A stretch of DNA of 29,906 nucleotides, taken from Pelagophyceae sp. CCMP2097 (taxonomy: Eukaryota; Sar; Pelagophyceae). The DNA lies in assembly GCA_026770575.1 (NCBI GenBank), contig MU657170.1:537037-566942 (forward strand), in the 5' to 3' direction. The position numbers and the translations under genes are program-made. Below are positions 1 to 9,293 of the stretch, one piece after another; position 1 is the first letter of the stretch, and each line of letters starts with the position of its first letter. The notes below the pieces were generated by a model. That model had not been told where the DNA came from. It saw only the letters and a program-made list of their open reading frames with translations, and searched no databases.

Positions 1-29
1 ACAGACAGACAAACAGACAGACAGACATA
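1..29. repeat. ACAG tetranucleotide microsatellite
   Basis: The window opens with about seven near-perfect ACAG/ACAA units. It is a simple sequence repeat cut by the window edge, so its full length is unknown. Confidence 0.85.
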
Positions 30-491
30 ATTGCCCCAAGTAATCCTTCAATCAAAGGACCCGAAGGGCCCTGACCGTAAACTGACGTTGATCAAACGGT
101 GCAGTCCCCTTCGGGGCCTGAAAAAGCCAACAAATCCTTGAAAATAGACGCTAAGGGCAGGAAAAATCCTTAGTTAGAGGTAGACTCCGGCCCTTGCGGG
201 GCCCTGTACGAGGACTCCGCAGGGGCTCTTTGCAAAAGGCCGATATTGGGCCGCTGCCTAGATTTGATCCAATCCTCTGCAAGCGTCGGAATTCGGAAGC
301 CACGGCCGCGGGACGCGCCGCTCGGCTTAAAGGCCCCGGTGCCGCGCCAAAGGAGCGCCGCTGCGGCCCGCGGCGTCGCACGCCTCCGAACCGGCCGCGA
401 TTGCACGCCGTCTGAACCGGCCTCTGCGCCAAACGTCGACCGCGGCCTTTGGACGTCCGGACCTCGTCCATCGCCCCGGCCTCCGCTCGTC
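30..491. other. Upstream region of the methyltransferase gene
   Basis: No recognisable coding sequence. Several open frames cross this GC-rich stretch on both strands but their translations are Arg/Pro/Ala-rich and resemble no family. Two short complementary motifs, CCCGAAGGGCC near 60 and CCCCTTCGGGGCC near 106, could form hairpins. The promoter and 5' UTR of the gene starting near 492 probably lie here, but no TATA or initiator motif stands out. Confidence 0.4.
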
Positions 492-1668
492 ATGGCTGTC
501 AAGTTCCCGGCTCGCGGCGAGGCGCTGGCGTACGGGGAACCTTACTACTGGGAAGCGAGGTATGACGCTGAGCGGGCATTACATGGAGCTCACCACCACT
601 TCGAGTGGTATTGCACCCTCGAAGATCTCTGGCCCATCCTCCAGACCTACGTCGGGCCCGAGACGCTACGAGACGACACGGCCAGATTACTCGCGAGAAG
701 CGGCGTCCCGGAGACGCGGGGGCTTTCTACCGTCTTCTGCCGGCGGGGCCTTTCCGGAGAACCCGCGACGAGGCCCTTGGACGAGACGCTTTTACCGGGG
801 CCCTTGGACCGGGGCCCTTTTCAAAGGACCTTCGACTGGGCCCTTTCGACCGCGGCCTCCGAGGCCCTTTCGACCGGGCTTTTTGACGGCTCCGCGGTCC
901 CTCTCGTGAGGGTCCTGTTCCTTCGACGACGGCGTAGGTCGTCGGCTGCGGGACTTCGAAGGTCGCGGAAGATTGCCACTCGAGGGGTCTACGGTGCGCC
1001 TTCTCGGCGGGAACCGGCCGCGGGGGCGCGGACGTGGCGGCGGCCCGGCCGCGGGGAAGTGACCCGCCTTGAGAGCGGCGTTTGGTGGTGCGAGAGTTTT
1101 CAGGCATGCTGGTTTGGATTGATCGATGAGTTCTTATACCGATAGTCCATCCCAATCGTCTTTCCCGATAGTCCATTCCGAGAGTCTATTCCGAATAGGA
1201 ACGTGCTCAGCATCGATGTATCCAAGACGGTTGTCAACTTCATGCAGGCTCGATACGAGGGCACCGCCGGGTGCGCGGCGAGCGGGGGCCAACGTTTTGA
1301 GGGACGGATTTTTAGCAAGGCCCTCGAATAGGCTCGCGTTCAGCCAGATGGACGTGCGCAAGATGGACCGCTTGGCGGATTCTTGCATGGAATTGGTCAT
1401 TGACAAAGCTTGCATGGACTCTTTATTCTGCAGCGGCGGTTCGTACACGGATGTTTTGAGAATGAATCAGGAAATCTGCCGCGTTTTAGTCCCGGGCCGC
1501 CACTTCGTCTCCGTCACCCTCGGGTCGCCGGCGTCGAGGCTGCCGCATCTGCAGCATCAGTCTTTACTTTGGCGAGTGGACCACTGCCCTTTGAGGGGCG
1601 AAGGGCTGCACGGGTTGCATGTCTACGTTTGTACGAAAAGCGTGACGCTGAATGCGCTGCAAAGGTGA
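492..1668 (+). CDS. METTL13/EEF1A-lysine-methyltransferase-like class I SAM methyltransferase, multi-exon
   Basis: Predicted SAM-dependent protein methyltransferase; family members methylate lysines, notably on elongation factor 1A, in the cytosol. Exon 1 starts at ATG 492 with the family N-terminus (YGEPYYWEARYD ... FEWY ... LWPIL). Exon 2, 938-993, carries SAM motif I as VVGCGTSKVAED. Exon 3, 1199-1270, carries the acidic post-I strand VLSIDVSKTVV. Exon 4, 1344-1664, carries MDVRKMD, ELVIDKACMDSLF, ICRVLVPGRHFVSV and the typical ending HVYVCTKS. Phases match at 993/1199 and 1270/1344 with GT-AG sites. The exon 1 donor is uncertain: GT sites follow 650 and 704, while a GC donor after 692 gives the best protein join. 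Exon 4 ends at a strong GTGAGT, so the TGA at 1666 may be intronic and the gene may continue. Intron 1 is filled with degenerate GGCCCTTTCGACCG repeats. Substrate is inferred from the family only. Confidence 0.8.
700..935 (+). repeat. Degenerate GGCCCTT-GACCG repeats in methyltransferase intron 1
   Basis: The intron before the SAM-motif exon contains repeated GGCCCTTGGAC and GGCCCTTTCGACCG units, then GACGG and GGTCCCTCTCG. They share the pyrimidine-rich core and orientation of the larger arrays at 14-25 kb, so they look like a small outpost of the same family in the sense strand of this gene. Confidence 0.55.
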
Positions 1669-1737
1669 GTAACTTGTTGCGGGGAAAATAGCGGATCTTC
1701 AAAATGCCGTTTCGCCCGACGCTTTTTTTCGGCACAG

Positions 1738-1875
1738 GCGCATCTCGAATCACAAGGGCGACGTCGCCGTCGGCCAGGTCAGGCGCAGCGAAACGGCGGA
1801 GAGCGGGGGGGCTGCGTGGCCATCGCTCTCCGTGGCCGCTCGAGAAGATGGGGGACCACCGGGGTCCCTTCGCGC
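1738..1875 (+). CDS. Possible fifth exon of the methyltransferase gene
   Basis: A CACAG acceptor at 1733-1737 follows the GTGAGT donor at 1665, giving a 73-nt intron, exactly the size of intron 3 in this gene. The joined codon AG|G continues into a frame reading RRISNHKGDVAVGQVRR, which then runs into the 17-nt tandem repeat. The 3' end of this exon cannot be fixed. The protein segment has no recognised domain, so it would be a C-terminal extension beyond the methyltransferase fold. Confidence 0.35.
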
Positions 1876-1943
1876 GGGCTCTCGAGACCGTCGGGCTCTC
1901 GAGACCGTCGGGCTCTCGAGACCGTCGGGCTCTCGAGACCTCG
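1876..1943 (+). repeat. 17-nt tandem repeat, unit GGGCTCTCGAGACCGTC
   Basis: Three perfect units and a partial fourth run back to back. Beyond it, to about 2040, degenerate CCCTCGAGAC units and GAGGGTCCCT continue. The core resembles the GACGGTCCCT arrays elsewhere in the window, but with another period. Confidence 0.85.
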
Positions 1944-2315
1944 GTCCCTCGAGACGACGGTTTCCTCTAGATCAGAACCCTCGAGACCTCGGGTCCCTCG
2001 AGACCAGACGCCCCCTCTACAGGGCCTCTTGAGGGTCCCTTGCCCGGTCTCTCTCCCGCACTGGGTCGCGCACTGGCTCAACGCCTCGAAAGGGCCCGCG
2101 TCGACGGCGGGGGCCGGAAAACCCATCCGGACCCTCGCCGGCGGTGAGGTGCCGTCGCTGGGAGGTGTGGGGCGGAACGCTGGCCTCACTCGAACCCTGG
2201 GCCCTCGCGACGCCGTCCGTGCGCAGCTTTTCGAATTCTGAGATGCGAAGTTCGAATTCTGAGATGCGAAGTTCGACAAAATGGACGCTGAGATGCGAAA
2301 TCGCTGCGACGCTAG

Positions 2316-2766
2316 GTCTTTGAAAAACAGGACGCCGAATGGGATGCCCGCAAGCCCGCCGCCGCGCCCGGCAATAAGGAAAGAGGCGCCACCCGACGCG
2401 CCGGCCGCGGCATCATACGAAGAGCGGGGTGGCGACGTCTACGATGGGATAGTACTATAGGATGTTACTATGACTATAGGATGTTACTCGAGGTACCTGT
2501 CTTCCTCGACAACCTTCAAGGACCAGTTCACCACCGGCCACGTCTCCGGCGGCGCCAGGGAGGCATACCTGGAGGCTACCCAGAGAGCGGTGCCATCACT
2601 TGGCGTCAAATACCCTCAAATACTCTAAAATCCCATCATGCAGGTCCGTTTGATGCGCGTCCGCGACGCCGACGCCGTCCTCCGCGCGCTCGCTGAGTCC
2701 GAGTCCGACGACGATGCGACGGCGGAGAGCAAAGACGGAAGCGGCGACAAAGACGCGTCGGGTTGA
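2316..2766 (+). CDS. Putative 3' exons of an unrecognised protein (possibly the methyltransferase gene's tail)
   Basis: Three stretches look protein-like but have no recognisable family. The frame from 2317 reads APPDAPAAASYEERGGDVYDG before a stop at 2458. The frame from about 2488 reads LSSSTTFKDQFTTGHVSGG, then AREAYLEATQRAVPSLG. From 2677 a segment reads VRDADAVLRALAESESDDD and ends in an acidic tail at TGA 2764-2766. The second and third join in phase if a 39-nt GT-AG intron (GTCAAA...ATGCAG) is removed. They are on the same strand and downstream of the methyltransferase, so they may be its last exons or a separate small gene. A 16-nt direct repeat ACTATAGGATGTTACT (2454 and 2473) separates the first two. 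Confidence 0.3.
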
Positions 2767-3165
2767 CGCGCGGTAATGCCATCGTTTTCGGCGGCCATAG
2801 CCCCTCTGCCGCCGGCGCCTTGGGCGCGACGCACGTGGGTCGGCGAGTCTGCGTCGGATGCGGATAGACAACAACTCTGGGCGGAGCACGGGTAGCTCCC
2901 CAACGCGGTCGCTCGACCCCATCGCGGTCGCTCGACGCCTCGAGAGGCACGCCTCGCGGCGCCCGAGGGACCCGCACCAGCCCGCGGACCCGACCGCGCC
3001 GCGCGGCCTTTGTGGCGTCCCGTGGCACCGGGCGTCGCGGGCGCTCGGTGGTGCTCGGCAGTCCTTTTGAGTCTCGCAAAGCTTACTGGCGACCCCTCGG
3101 ACAAGGCGCACCGGCCGTATTCATGCACCCGGCCGCGGACGGCGTCTCGCACTCCGCACCGCGCG
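2767..3165. other. Convergent intergenic region
   Basis: Nothing supported. This 400-bp stretch lies between the end of the + strand exons and the stop codon of the - strand MYND-RING-Sel1 gene and probably holds both 3' UTRs. The open frames here are Arg/Pro-rich shadows. Confidence 0.4.
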
Positions 3166-4227
3166 TCATGCCGGTGGACCGGAGCGCGCCGCCGCGAGGT
3201 ACACCGCGAGCTCTTTCGCCGCCGCCGCGGCGCCGGCGTGCCCCTTGGCCGCGGCGCGCTTGTAGAGGCGCAGCGCCTCGTGGTCGTCCTGCGGCACGCC
3301 GTCGCCGTTTGCGTGACACACACCGAGGTCGAAGAGCGCGTCCGTGTTGCCCTGCGCCGCGGCGAGCCGGTACCACTTCACGGCTTGCTCGTACGACTGC
3401 GCTACGCCCTTGCCTTCGTTGAACATGGCGGCGAGATTGCATTGCGCGTCAGGGTATCCTTGCTCGGCTGCGCGCCGGTACCACTGCGCAGCGGTCTTGA
3501 AGTTAATCTTCACGCCGTCCCCACGATGATAACTAATTCCCAGATGGATCTGACCGTAAACGTTTCCTTGCGCCGCCGCAAGCTCGTATAGCTGGGCAGC
3601 CCGCTTCACGCTCTTCTTAAGACCTTCGCCATCACGGTACTTGTTTCCGAGCATGACCTGCGCATCGGCGTTCCCTTTGTCCGCGTGCTTCTGCAGCAGG
3701 CGCAGCGCCTCGGCGTCCGAATCGTCGAATGGCGCGCGGCAGAGCGGGCACCGCTCGTCGTACTCGTCGTACTCGTCGCACTTGTAGGCACATTCCAGGC
3801 AAAACTTATTGCAGCAGCATAAGTAGAATAATTGCCTTTCAGGTTCGACTGGAAGCAGGTCGAAGCAGATGGCGCAAATGCCGCGCCAGTCCAGCATGTC
3901 GTCGCTCGGCACGCTGCCTTTGACCAACGTCGCTCGAACAGCGGATAAGCGCTTCAATGCCACGGAGCCAGCTGCCGGCGCGACGTCCTCGACGACGGCC
4001 GGCGCCTCCTTGGGCTTCTTTGCCGGCATCAGCTCGTCGAGGAGCCGGTCCGAGAACTCGGTGGCCAGCTGCCTGCACTGCGCCTTGTGCCCGCCCTCGT
4101 TCCAGTCTACGAGCTGGCACTTCTTGCCGCAATAATGCCGCGATTTGCACTTAGTGCAGTGCTTGCCGCCCGGCGCGTCGCAGACGCAGCAGGGCTTTCG
4201 AACCGCGGCGGCCGGCGCGTCGGCCAT
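3166..4227 (-). CDS. MYND zinc finger - RING-like - Sel1-repeat protein (copy 1, intact)
   Basis: A 353-residue protein if started at ATG 4227, which matches the MD/MA starts of its paralogues; the frame is open upstream to 4440 but that part is not conserved. Residues 13-51 form a complete MYND finger: C13/C16, C24/C27, C33, C37, H47, C51. A linker (LDELMPAKKPKEAP) leads to a RING-like C4C4 module near residues 118-165: CAIC, a CCC cluster, CLEC and CPLC. Four to five Sel1/TPR-like repeats (about 36 residues each, motifs such as WYRRAAEQGYPDAQCNLA) follow to residue 335. MYND and Sel1 modules bind proteins and RING modules can act as ubiquitin E3s; the actual partner is unknown. It is head-to-head with a nearly identical damaged copy at 4669. 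No intron is needed. Confidence 0.88.
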   Translation of the reverse strand: MADAPAAAVRKPCCVCDAPGGKHCTKCKSRHYCGKKCQLVDWNEGGHKAQCRQLATEFSDRLLDELMPAKKPKEAPAVVEDVAPAAGSVALKRLSAVRATLVKGSVPSDDMLDWRGICAICFDLLPVEPERQLFYLCCCNKFCLECAYKCDEYDEYDERCPLCRAPFDDSDAEALRLLQKHADKGNADAQVMLGNKYRDGEGLKKSVKRAAQLYELAAAQGNVYGQIHLGISYHRGDGVKINFKTAAQWYRRAAEQGYPDAQCNLAAMFNEGKGVAQSYEQAVKWYRLAAAQGNTDALFDLGVCHANGDGVPQDDHEALRLYKRAAAKGHAGAAAAAKELAVYLAAARSGPPA

Positions 4228-4668
4228 TTTGCCGCGCGCGTCCGGTGATGTCCTTCGCGCGCGTCGTTCAACCTCGAGCTGCCTATTCGATATCTTCAGT
4301 CGAGACCTTGCGTACTGTGGGGCACTCGCATTCTCGTTGGAAAGACGACGGCGCCGCGCGTACCGGGCGGGGTCCTCGCAGAGCCGACGGCGAACCTCTC
4401 GACATCTCGTCCGGCCGCGTCCGGTTTTCGTCCCCGGCAATCAACTTGAAAGGTGCGGAACTGCACGGCCGGCCGCGTGATTGGGCGAAAAGTCGCTCCG
4501 CGCGCGGCCCGAGGCATTGCTTCGGCGGGGCACTCACTCGGTCAAGTCCTTCGTCTTCCCAAACACGACTGCTCCGCCGAATGCATCGTCATTTAAAGGT
4601 ACCTCTCGAGCGAGCACCTGGGCGTTGAACGCTGCACGACCCGCACTCGACGGACTACCCACGGCACG
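4228..4668. other. Shared divergent promoter region between MYND-RING-Sel1 copies 1 and 2
   Basis: About 440 bp separate the two divergent start codons. Near each ATG there is weak similarity (GTTGAACG in both) but the strong identity of the coding parts does not extend through this spacer. Any promoter here would be bidirectional. No TATA box is evident. Confidence 0.5.
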
Positions 4669-5679
4669 ATGGACGACGCGCCGGCCGCCCCGAAGCCGTG
4701 CTGCGTCTGCGACGCGCCCAACGGCAAGCACTGCACTAAGTGCAAATCGCGGCACGGCAAAAAGTGCCAGCTCGTCAGACTGGAACGAGGGCGGGCACAA
4801 GGCGCAGTGCAGGCAGCTGGCCACCGAGTTCTCGGACCGGTTCCTCGACGAGCTGATGCCGGCAAAGAAGCCCAAGGAGGCGCCGGCCGTCGTCGAGGAC
4901 GTCGCGCCGGCAGCTGGCTCCGTGGCATTGAAGCGCTTATCTGCTGTTCGAGCGACGTTGGTCAAAGGCAGCGTGCCGAGCGACGAAATGCTGGACTGGC
5001 GCGGCATTTGCGCCACCTCGACCTGCTTCCAGTCGAACCTAAAAGGCAAGTATTCTACTCATGCTGCTGCAAGAGGCTTTGCCTGGAATGTGCCTACAAG
5101 TGCGAGTACGACGAGCGGTGCCCGCTCTGCCGCGCGCCAATCCACAAGTCGGACGCCGAGGCGCTGCGCCGGCTGCAGAAGCACGTGGACAAAGGGAACG
5201 CCGATGCGCAGGTCATGCTCGGGGACGCGTACTGTAATGGCCAAGCAGGTCTTAAGAAGAGCTTGAAGCGGGCGCTCCAGCTATACGAGCGCGCGGCGGC
5301 GCAAGGAAACGTTCGAGGTCATGTGCAACTGGGAGATTGTTATCGTCTTGGGAACGGCTTCAATATCAACTACAAGACCGCCGCGCTGTGGTACCGACGC
5401 GCAGCCGAGCAAGGATACCCTGACGCGCAATGCAATCTCGCCGCCATGTTCCACAAAGGCAAGGGCGTGGCGCAGTCGAACGAAGAAGCCGTGAAGTGGT
5501 ACCGCCTCGCCGCGGCGCAGGGCCACGCGGACGCGCTCTACGAACTCGGCGCGTGTCACGCAAACGACCAAGGCGTGCCACAAGACGACGAGGCGCTGCG
5601 CCTCTACAAGCGCGCCGCGGCCCAGGGGTCTGCCGAAGCCCCAGCGCTTGTCCGCGGTTTGGAGGCGTGCAGGGAGTAA
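4669..5679 (+). pseudogene. MYND-RING-Sel1 protein copy 2 with two compensating frameshifts
   Basis: The 336-codon frame stays open but is scrambled in the middle. Compared with copy 1, the MYND finger has lost the Tyr-Cys pair after KSRH, a 1-nt C insertion lies at 4776 (CTCGTCAGAC against CTCGTAGAC), and a 4-nt deletion near 5015 restores the frame. Between them about 80 residues are read in the wrong frame, removing the second half of the MYND finger (W, H, C ligands) and the first CxxC of the RING-like module. The second half of the RING (CCCKRLCLEC, CPLC) and the Sel1 repeats are intact. It ends in GLEACRE rather than the RPGPP-type tail of its sisters. It may be a pseudogene, or a Sel1-only product; the spared Sel1 part suggests recent damage. 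Confidence 0.8.
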
Positions 5680-6072
5680 GCATTCTGAGATGCAGATCGT
5701 CTTCCGGCTGGTCCAAAGGCCGCGCTGCTGCCGCATCACCGCCTCCTGCCGCGGCCCTGTGGCGCCGCCAAGAATCACGCCCTCTCAAAAAGGCTCGACC
5801 GAGTCCGTAAGCCATCCTCCCGGCTTCAATGCCGTCCAAGGAGCTCTCGCGCAGTCGGGGAGTGGGGTCATCTTTGGAAAGGGCCACGTGGACAGCGGGA
5901 GGCGCCTTCCTCTGCCGACAGCGCCAGCAGGTGAGCGTTTTTAGGAATGGCTGGACGCAGGTGGCCGGACGCAGGAACATTGAGACGGCCGGTGGTGGAT
6001 CCCGGGCCGTCTCGGAGGACTCCCGCGCCGAGCTCCCAGTCCGTTTTCGAACACTTTTGGAAAATTATAAAA
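5680..6072. other. Intergenic region, no gene recognised
   Basis: Lies between tail-to-tail genes. A + strand frame reads FGKGHVDSGRRLPLPTAPA up to a GTGAGC donor-like site at 5932, but no partner exon or family is recognised, so no gene is called. Confidence 0.35.
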
Positions 6073-8827
6073 TTATATAGGTATAAACGGCCCCACGCCG
6101 TCCCACGTCGGGTATCGGAGGAAGTCAAAGTCGTGCCTATAAAGCTCCGAGACGCGATGAGCCGTCTCCGCGTCGTAGTGGTCTCGGACTTTTGAAGTGG
6201 CATTGGTGGAGAAGACCGAAGACGCCGTTTTTGCCGCCGCGCCGGGTTTCGAGGCGCAACTTTCGCCTGAAGAGTAAAAGCAGGGTCTACCCTTCCACTT
6301 ATTCCACCGGTCGCCGTGCAAAGACTCTTTGGAAAGGCCGAGGTGTTGCGATAGGCAGTCGAACCAGGCGTGTTCTTCCTAATCGAGTGTTCGGCCGAAA
6401 AATGTGTCAAAGGTGGTGTCGAAAAAAGGTCAAGACGGACCTCGACCCGCAGGACAAACAGCTTCTGCACGTCCGGAAAGAGGCAGCCGGAGACTTGCGT
6501 GCAGAGGTGGTGATCGACCGCGCAGAGCGCGCCAAGCTGCGGGGCGACGCCGCCAGGGTCGTGGTTCAAAGCTACGGGCTTGGGGTAGTATTCCGCCGCC
6601 TTTTCTGCGTGGCTGTTGGCGCGGCGGGCGTCGTGTCTTGTCGCGTCGTGGACGAGCTTGACGAACTCTCGGAAAGTCGGGACCTAGGCGATTCAATCGA
6701 GGGGAATACTATAGAAAATACTATGGGAAATACTCTAAGCGCTCCCCTTGCCTTCCGACGGAGATCCCAACTTTTCAGGAGGCACAGACCCGAGCATTGG
6801 ACGAGCCCATATCGGATGGGTGGAATCCCACGAGCCCATACGCGACCCCTTAGGTGCATAAAGGGCTTTGCAGGATGGCCTTGCAAAGGGTCTTGCGAGG
6901 GCCGGATGTAGAAGGGGTCTTGGAACGGACCGTCCAGAGGCCTTGGGCCATGCAAGGGCCCTTTTTGAGCAAGGGGCCGTGCGGAGGGCCGTGCAGGGAA
7001 CCGTTCGAAAAGGGACTGTGCTTCAAGGCCCAAAGGACCGAACGAGGAGCCGCTGAAAAGGCCAGGCAGAGGAGAAGGGCCCCGTGCGAGGGGCCTTGAA
7101 AAGACCGGCGAGGGACCATCACACGGGCCTGTGGCTTCCTCGGACGGTCGCTTGCGAGGCCGAGACGCTTTGCAAGGCGTTTCTAAGGGAGCCTTCTCCG
7201 GCCTTGCGGCAGGGGATTTGCACCTTTTAGAAACACTAGCCAAAGTGCGAGGGGCCAAGGCCCGTCCAAGGAGCCTTTACAGGAGACCGCGCAAGGGGCC
7301 GTGCAAGGGCTCTTTTCAAAGGGAGCGTGCAAGGACATTTACGAGGGGCCTTTACAAGAGATTTTGCGAAAGAGGCCTTGCAAAAGAGGCCTTGCAAGGG
7401 GCCGTACGAGAGACTGTGGGCCGTACGAGGAACCGTGCAAGGGCCCGTGCAAGGAACCGGTCGAGGAGCTGTGCGAGGGCCCGTGAGAGGGCCCTCGCAC
7501 GGGAAGTGTCCCTCCTCTGCGCCTCTCGCTGCTCGTCAAGCCTTTTCGAGCCCCCGGTTCGACCAAGTCGAGGGCAAGCAATTTCCATGAAGAGGGCTCG
7601 TGCAAACGGCCTTGCAGGGGACCGTGGGGGTTGCCCACGGCCCCACACGAGGAGCCTTGCGAGAGACCTCGCGAGGGGCCGTCCACAAGGGGTCTTGGAA
7701 CGGACCGCCCAGAGGCCTCATTGAAGGGCCCGCGCAAGAGGCTCCGTGCAACCGAGGGCCTTGCAACCGAGGCCTCGCAAGAGCAAGTACGCGGGGATCG
7801 TGCGAGAGACCCGCCCTCCGACCGCACAAGGAAAGAGGCCACAGAGCCGCCCGTACAGAGGACCTTTGCGAGGGATTTGCCAAGGCGAGGGAGCCTTGAA
7901 GGGATCCTGTGAGGAGTCCCTTGCAAGGAACCGTGGCAGCTTGCAAGGGCCCTTCAATGAGGCCTTGCAAAGGCAGAGGCCTTTGCAAGTGACTAAGAGA
8001 CCTGGGCCCGTCCTTCCGGGCGGTTCAAGGACTCGGGAAAGGATGGTCTTGATCGGGCTCCTCGCACTCTGCTGGCATCCCATGAGCCCATATGGGAGAA
8101 TCCGGCTGCTCTGGCAAAGACATAGAAAACAACGCACTTTGTCTCTGTCGCGCCGTGCGTCCCACTGAACGAGGCCGCTGCGGAGGAGGAGGTCGTGGTC
8201 GCATTTTCGGTTCTGGAAACAGCGTACGACCTGTTTTGGGGGGTGATGCCCTTTTGCGAGCTTCGGTTTGACGCATCGCCCGCGACTCGCCTTGTCCAAG
8301 TAGAGGGAGAGGATCCTGGTGTACGGGTTGCGCGCGACGAAGTAGACGGCGTCGTTTTTTAGAGATATCTTTGCCCAGTCCAGAGGGGCGAGCCTCATCT
8401 CGGCGTGCGCCTCAGACCTACGGTGCAATTAAAAACGCCGCATTTTCGAGGCCCGACTGCCCTTGAATGAGGCAGTGTGATCAGGTTGTCCAATCACAAA
8501 GGCTCTGCTTTGGGCTCGGGAAGAGTCCCGTAATGAAGAAGATGCACAAGGAGCCTGTCGGGGTTTGTATCGGAGGCGGGTTGACTTCGAGAAACATGTG
8601 TTGGACACCCGACTTTCATAGGGACTTTGGCGCGCGAAATCCTAGGGATTGACCCAAAATCTCAAGAGGGGATCCTCTCGAAACGTACCCAAAGTCCCTG
8701 TTCCCATTCTTCTGCGGCACACACAACACGCGCGGGCCCGCCCCGGCAGGCAAACGGAAGCGGTGCGCCTCGCAAGAAAGCGGTGGGGCCGAAGACGCGC
8801 CTGCGAGGAGCGGCTCGAGAACCGATT
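6073..8827 (-). CDS. Sulfotransferase-family protein, multi-exon
   Basis: Predicted PAPS-dependent sulfotransferase, likely of the Golgi carbohydrate type. Exons in coding order: 8827-8689, 8641-8498, 8417-8231, 6683-6441 and 6378-6073; all four joins are phase-consistent with GT-AG sites. The first exon holds a candidate 5'-phosphosulfate loop, RVLCVPQKNGNRDFG, followed across the join by AKVPMKVGC. Exon 8417-8231 holds the 3'-phosphate motif LKNDAVYFVARNPYTRILSL. Exon 6683-6441 reads VPTFREFVKLVHDA and ends KLFVLRVE; the last exon carries WFDCLSQHLGLS and the family ending ELYRHDFDFLRY. The 1547-nt intron 6684-8230 contains a full repeat element in sense orientation. Upstream exons (8947-8851, 9293-9117) are possible but less certain. 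Acceptor sugar or protein is unknown. Confidence 0.8.
6800..8110 (-). repeat. Dispersed 1.3-kb GC-rich element, copy C (inside sulfotransferase intron)
   Basis: Read on the minus strand it starts near 8105 with the head (CATATGGGCTCATGGGATG, GTGCGAG, AGACCATCCTTTCCCG, GTCCTTGAA) and continues with blocks shared with copies A and B: CTGTGGCCTCTT, GGTCGGAGGGCGGG, the GGTCCGTTCCAAGACCCC block (present twice, near 6913 and 7697), and the GAACCGGGGGCTCGAAAAGG/AGGAGGGACAC block near 7505-7565. Between these are many TGCAAGGGCC-type units. No coding potential is apparent; the open frames are low-complexity. Confidence 0.75.
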
Positions 8828-8850
8828 CTGAAAAGGCGGCCGGGACTCAC

Positions 8851-9293
8851 TTTCGAGCCTCGCTTTTTTGTCCACCATGAACCCCGGCAGACACTGCGAC
8901 GGCGTCTGCGTCGGGGTTTCTGGGGCGTCGGTGGCGTTGAGGCAGTGCTGGAGTTTCCCGCGACGGTTCGCTTCGATTTTCAAAGTCAGTGCTCTTCGGT
9001 CCTCAATTTCCAAAGTGAGTCGCCGGTCTTCGAAGACCAAACCGTCGCCGCCGCAAACCTACGGCAAGGCGCTCGCGGGCTTCTTGTCATCACCATCATT
9101 CCCGTCAGTCTCGGACCGCCGCAGCCGCTCGCGCTATATGAGCGCAGGGCAGTCTCGTTTCTCGTGCGGACCACTCGTGCCCGCGACGCACCGAGGAGAC
9201 GAGCGCCGCGCAGAGCAGCCGCGCGAAGAGTAAGCGCTTCAATGCCGAGGCGCACCCCGGCGTGCGGCGCCGTAAAGGGGCGCAGACCGCCAT
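8851..9293 (-). CDS. Possible 5' exons of the sulfotransferase (signal-anchor and stem)
   Basis: Minus-strand ATG 9293 opens a frame with a short hydrophobic stretch, LLFARLLCAALVSSV, following Arg/Lys residues, as in a type II signal anchor. Splicing after 9117 (GTCCGA) to 8947 (after CTCCAG) keeps phase and gives HCLNATDAPETPTQTPSQ then FMVDKKARLE. Joining that to the exon at 8827 needs removal of only 23 nt with excellent GTGAGT and TTTTCAG ends. A membrane anchor and a stem with an N-glycosylation site (NAT) would suit a Golgi sulfotransferase. The tiny intron makes the model uncertain. Confidence 0.4.

Noticed and set aside
6700..6740. AATACTATAG/AATACTATGG triple motif
   Set aside because: Short AT-rich repeats also resembling 2454-2488, but too short and degenerate to name an element.
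7131..7724. Open frames across element copy C on both strands
   Set aside because: They encode repeats such as GPCKGP or RARARA and exist because the element has few AT-rich stops. No conservation of frame between copies A, B and C.
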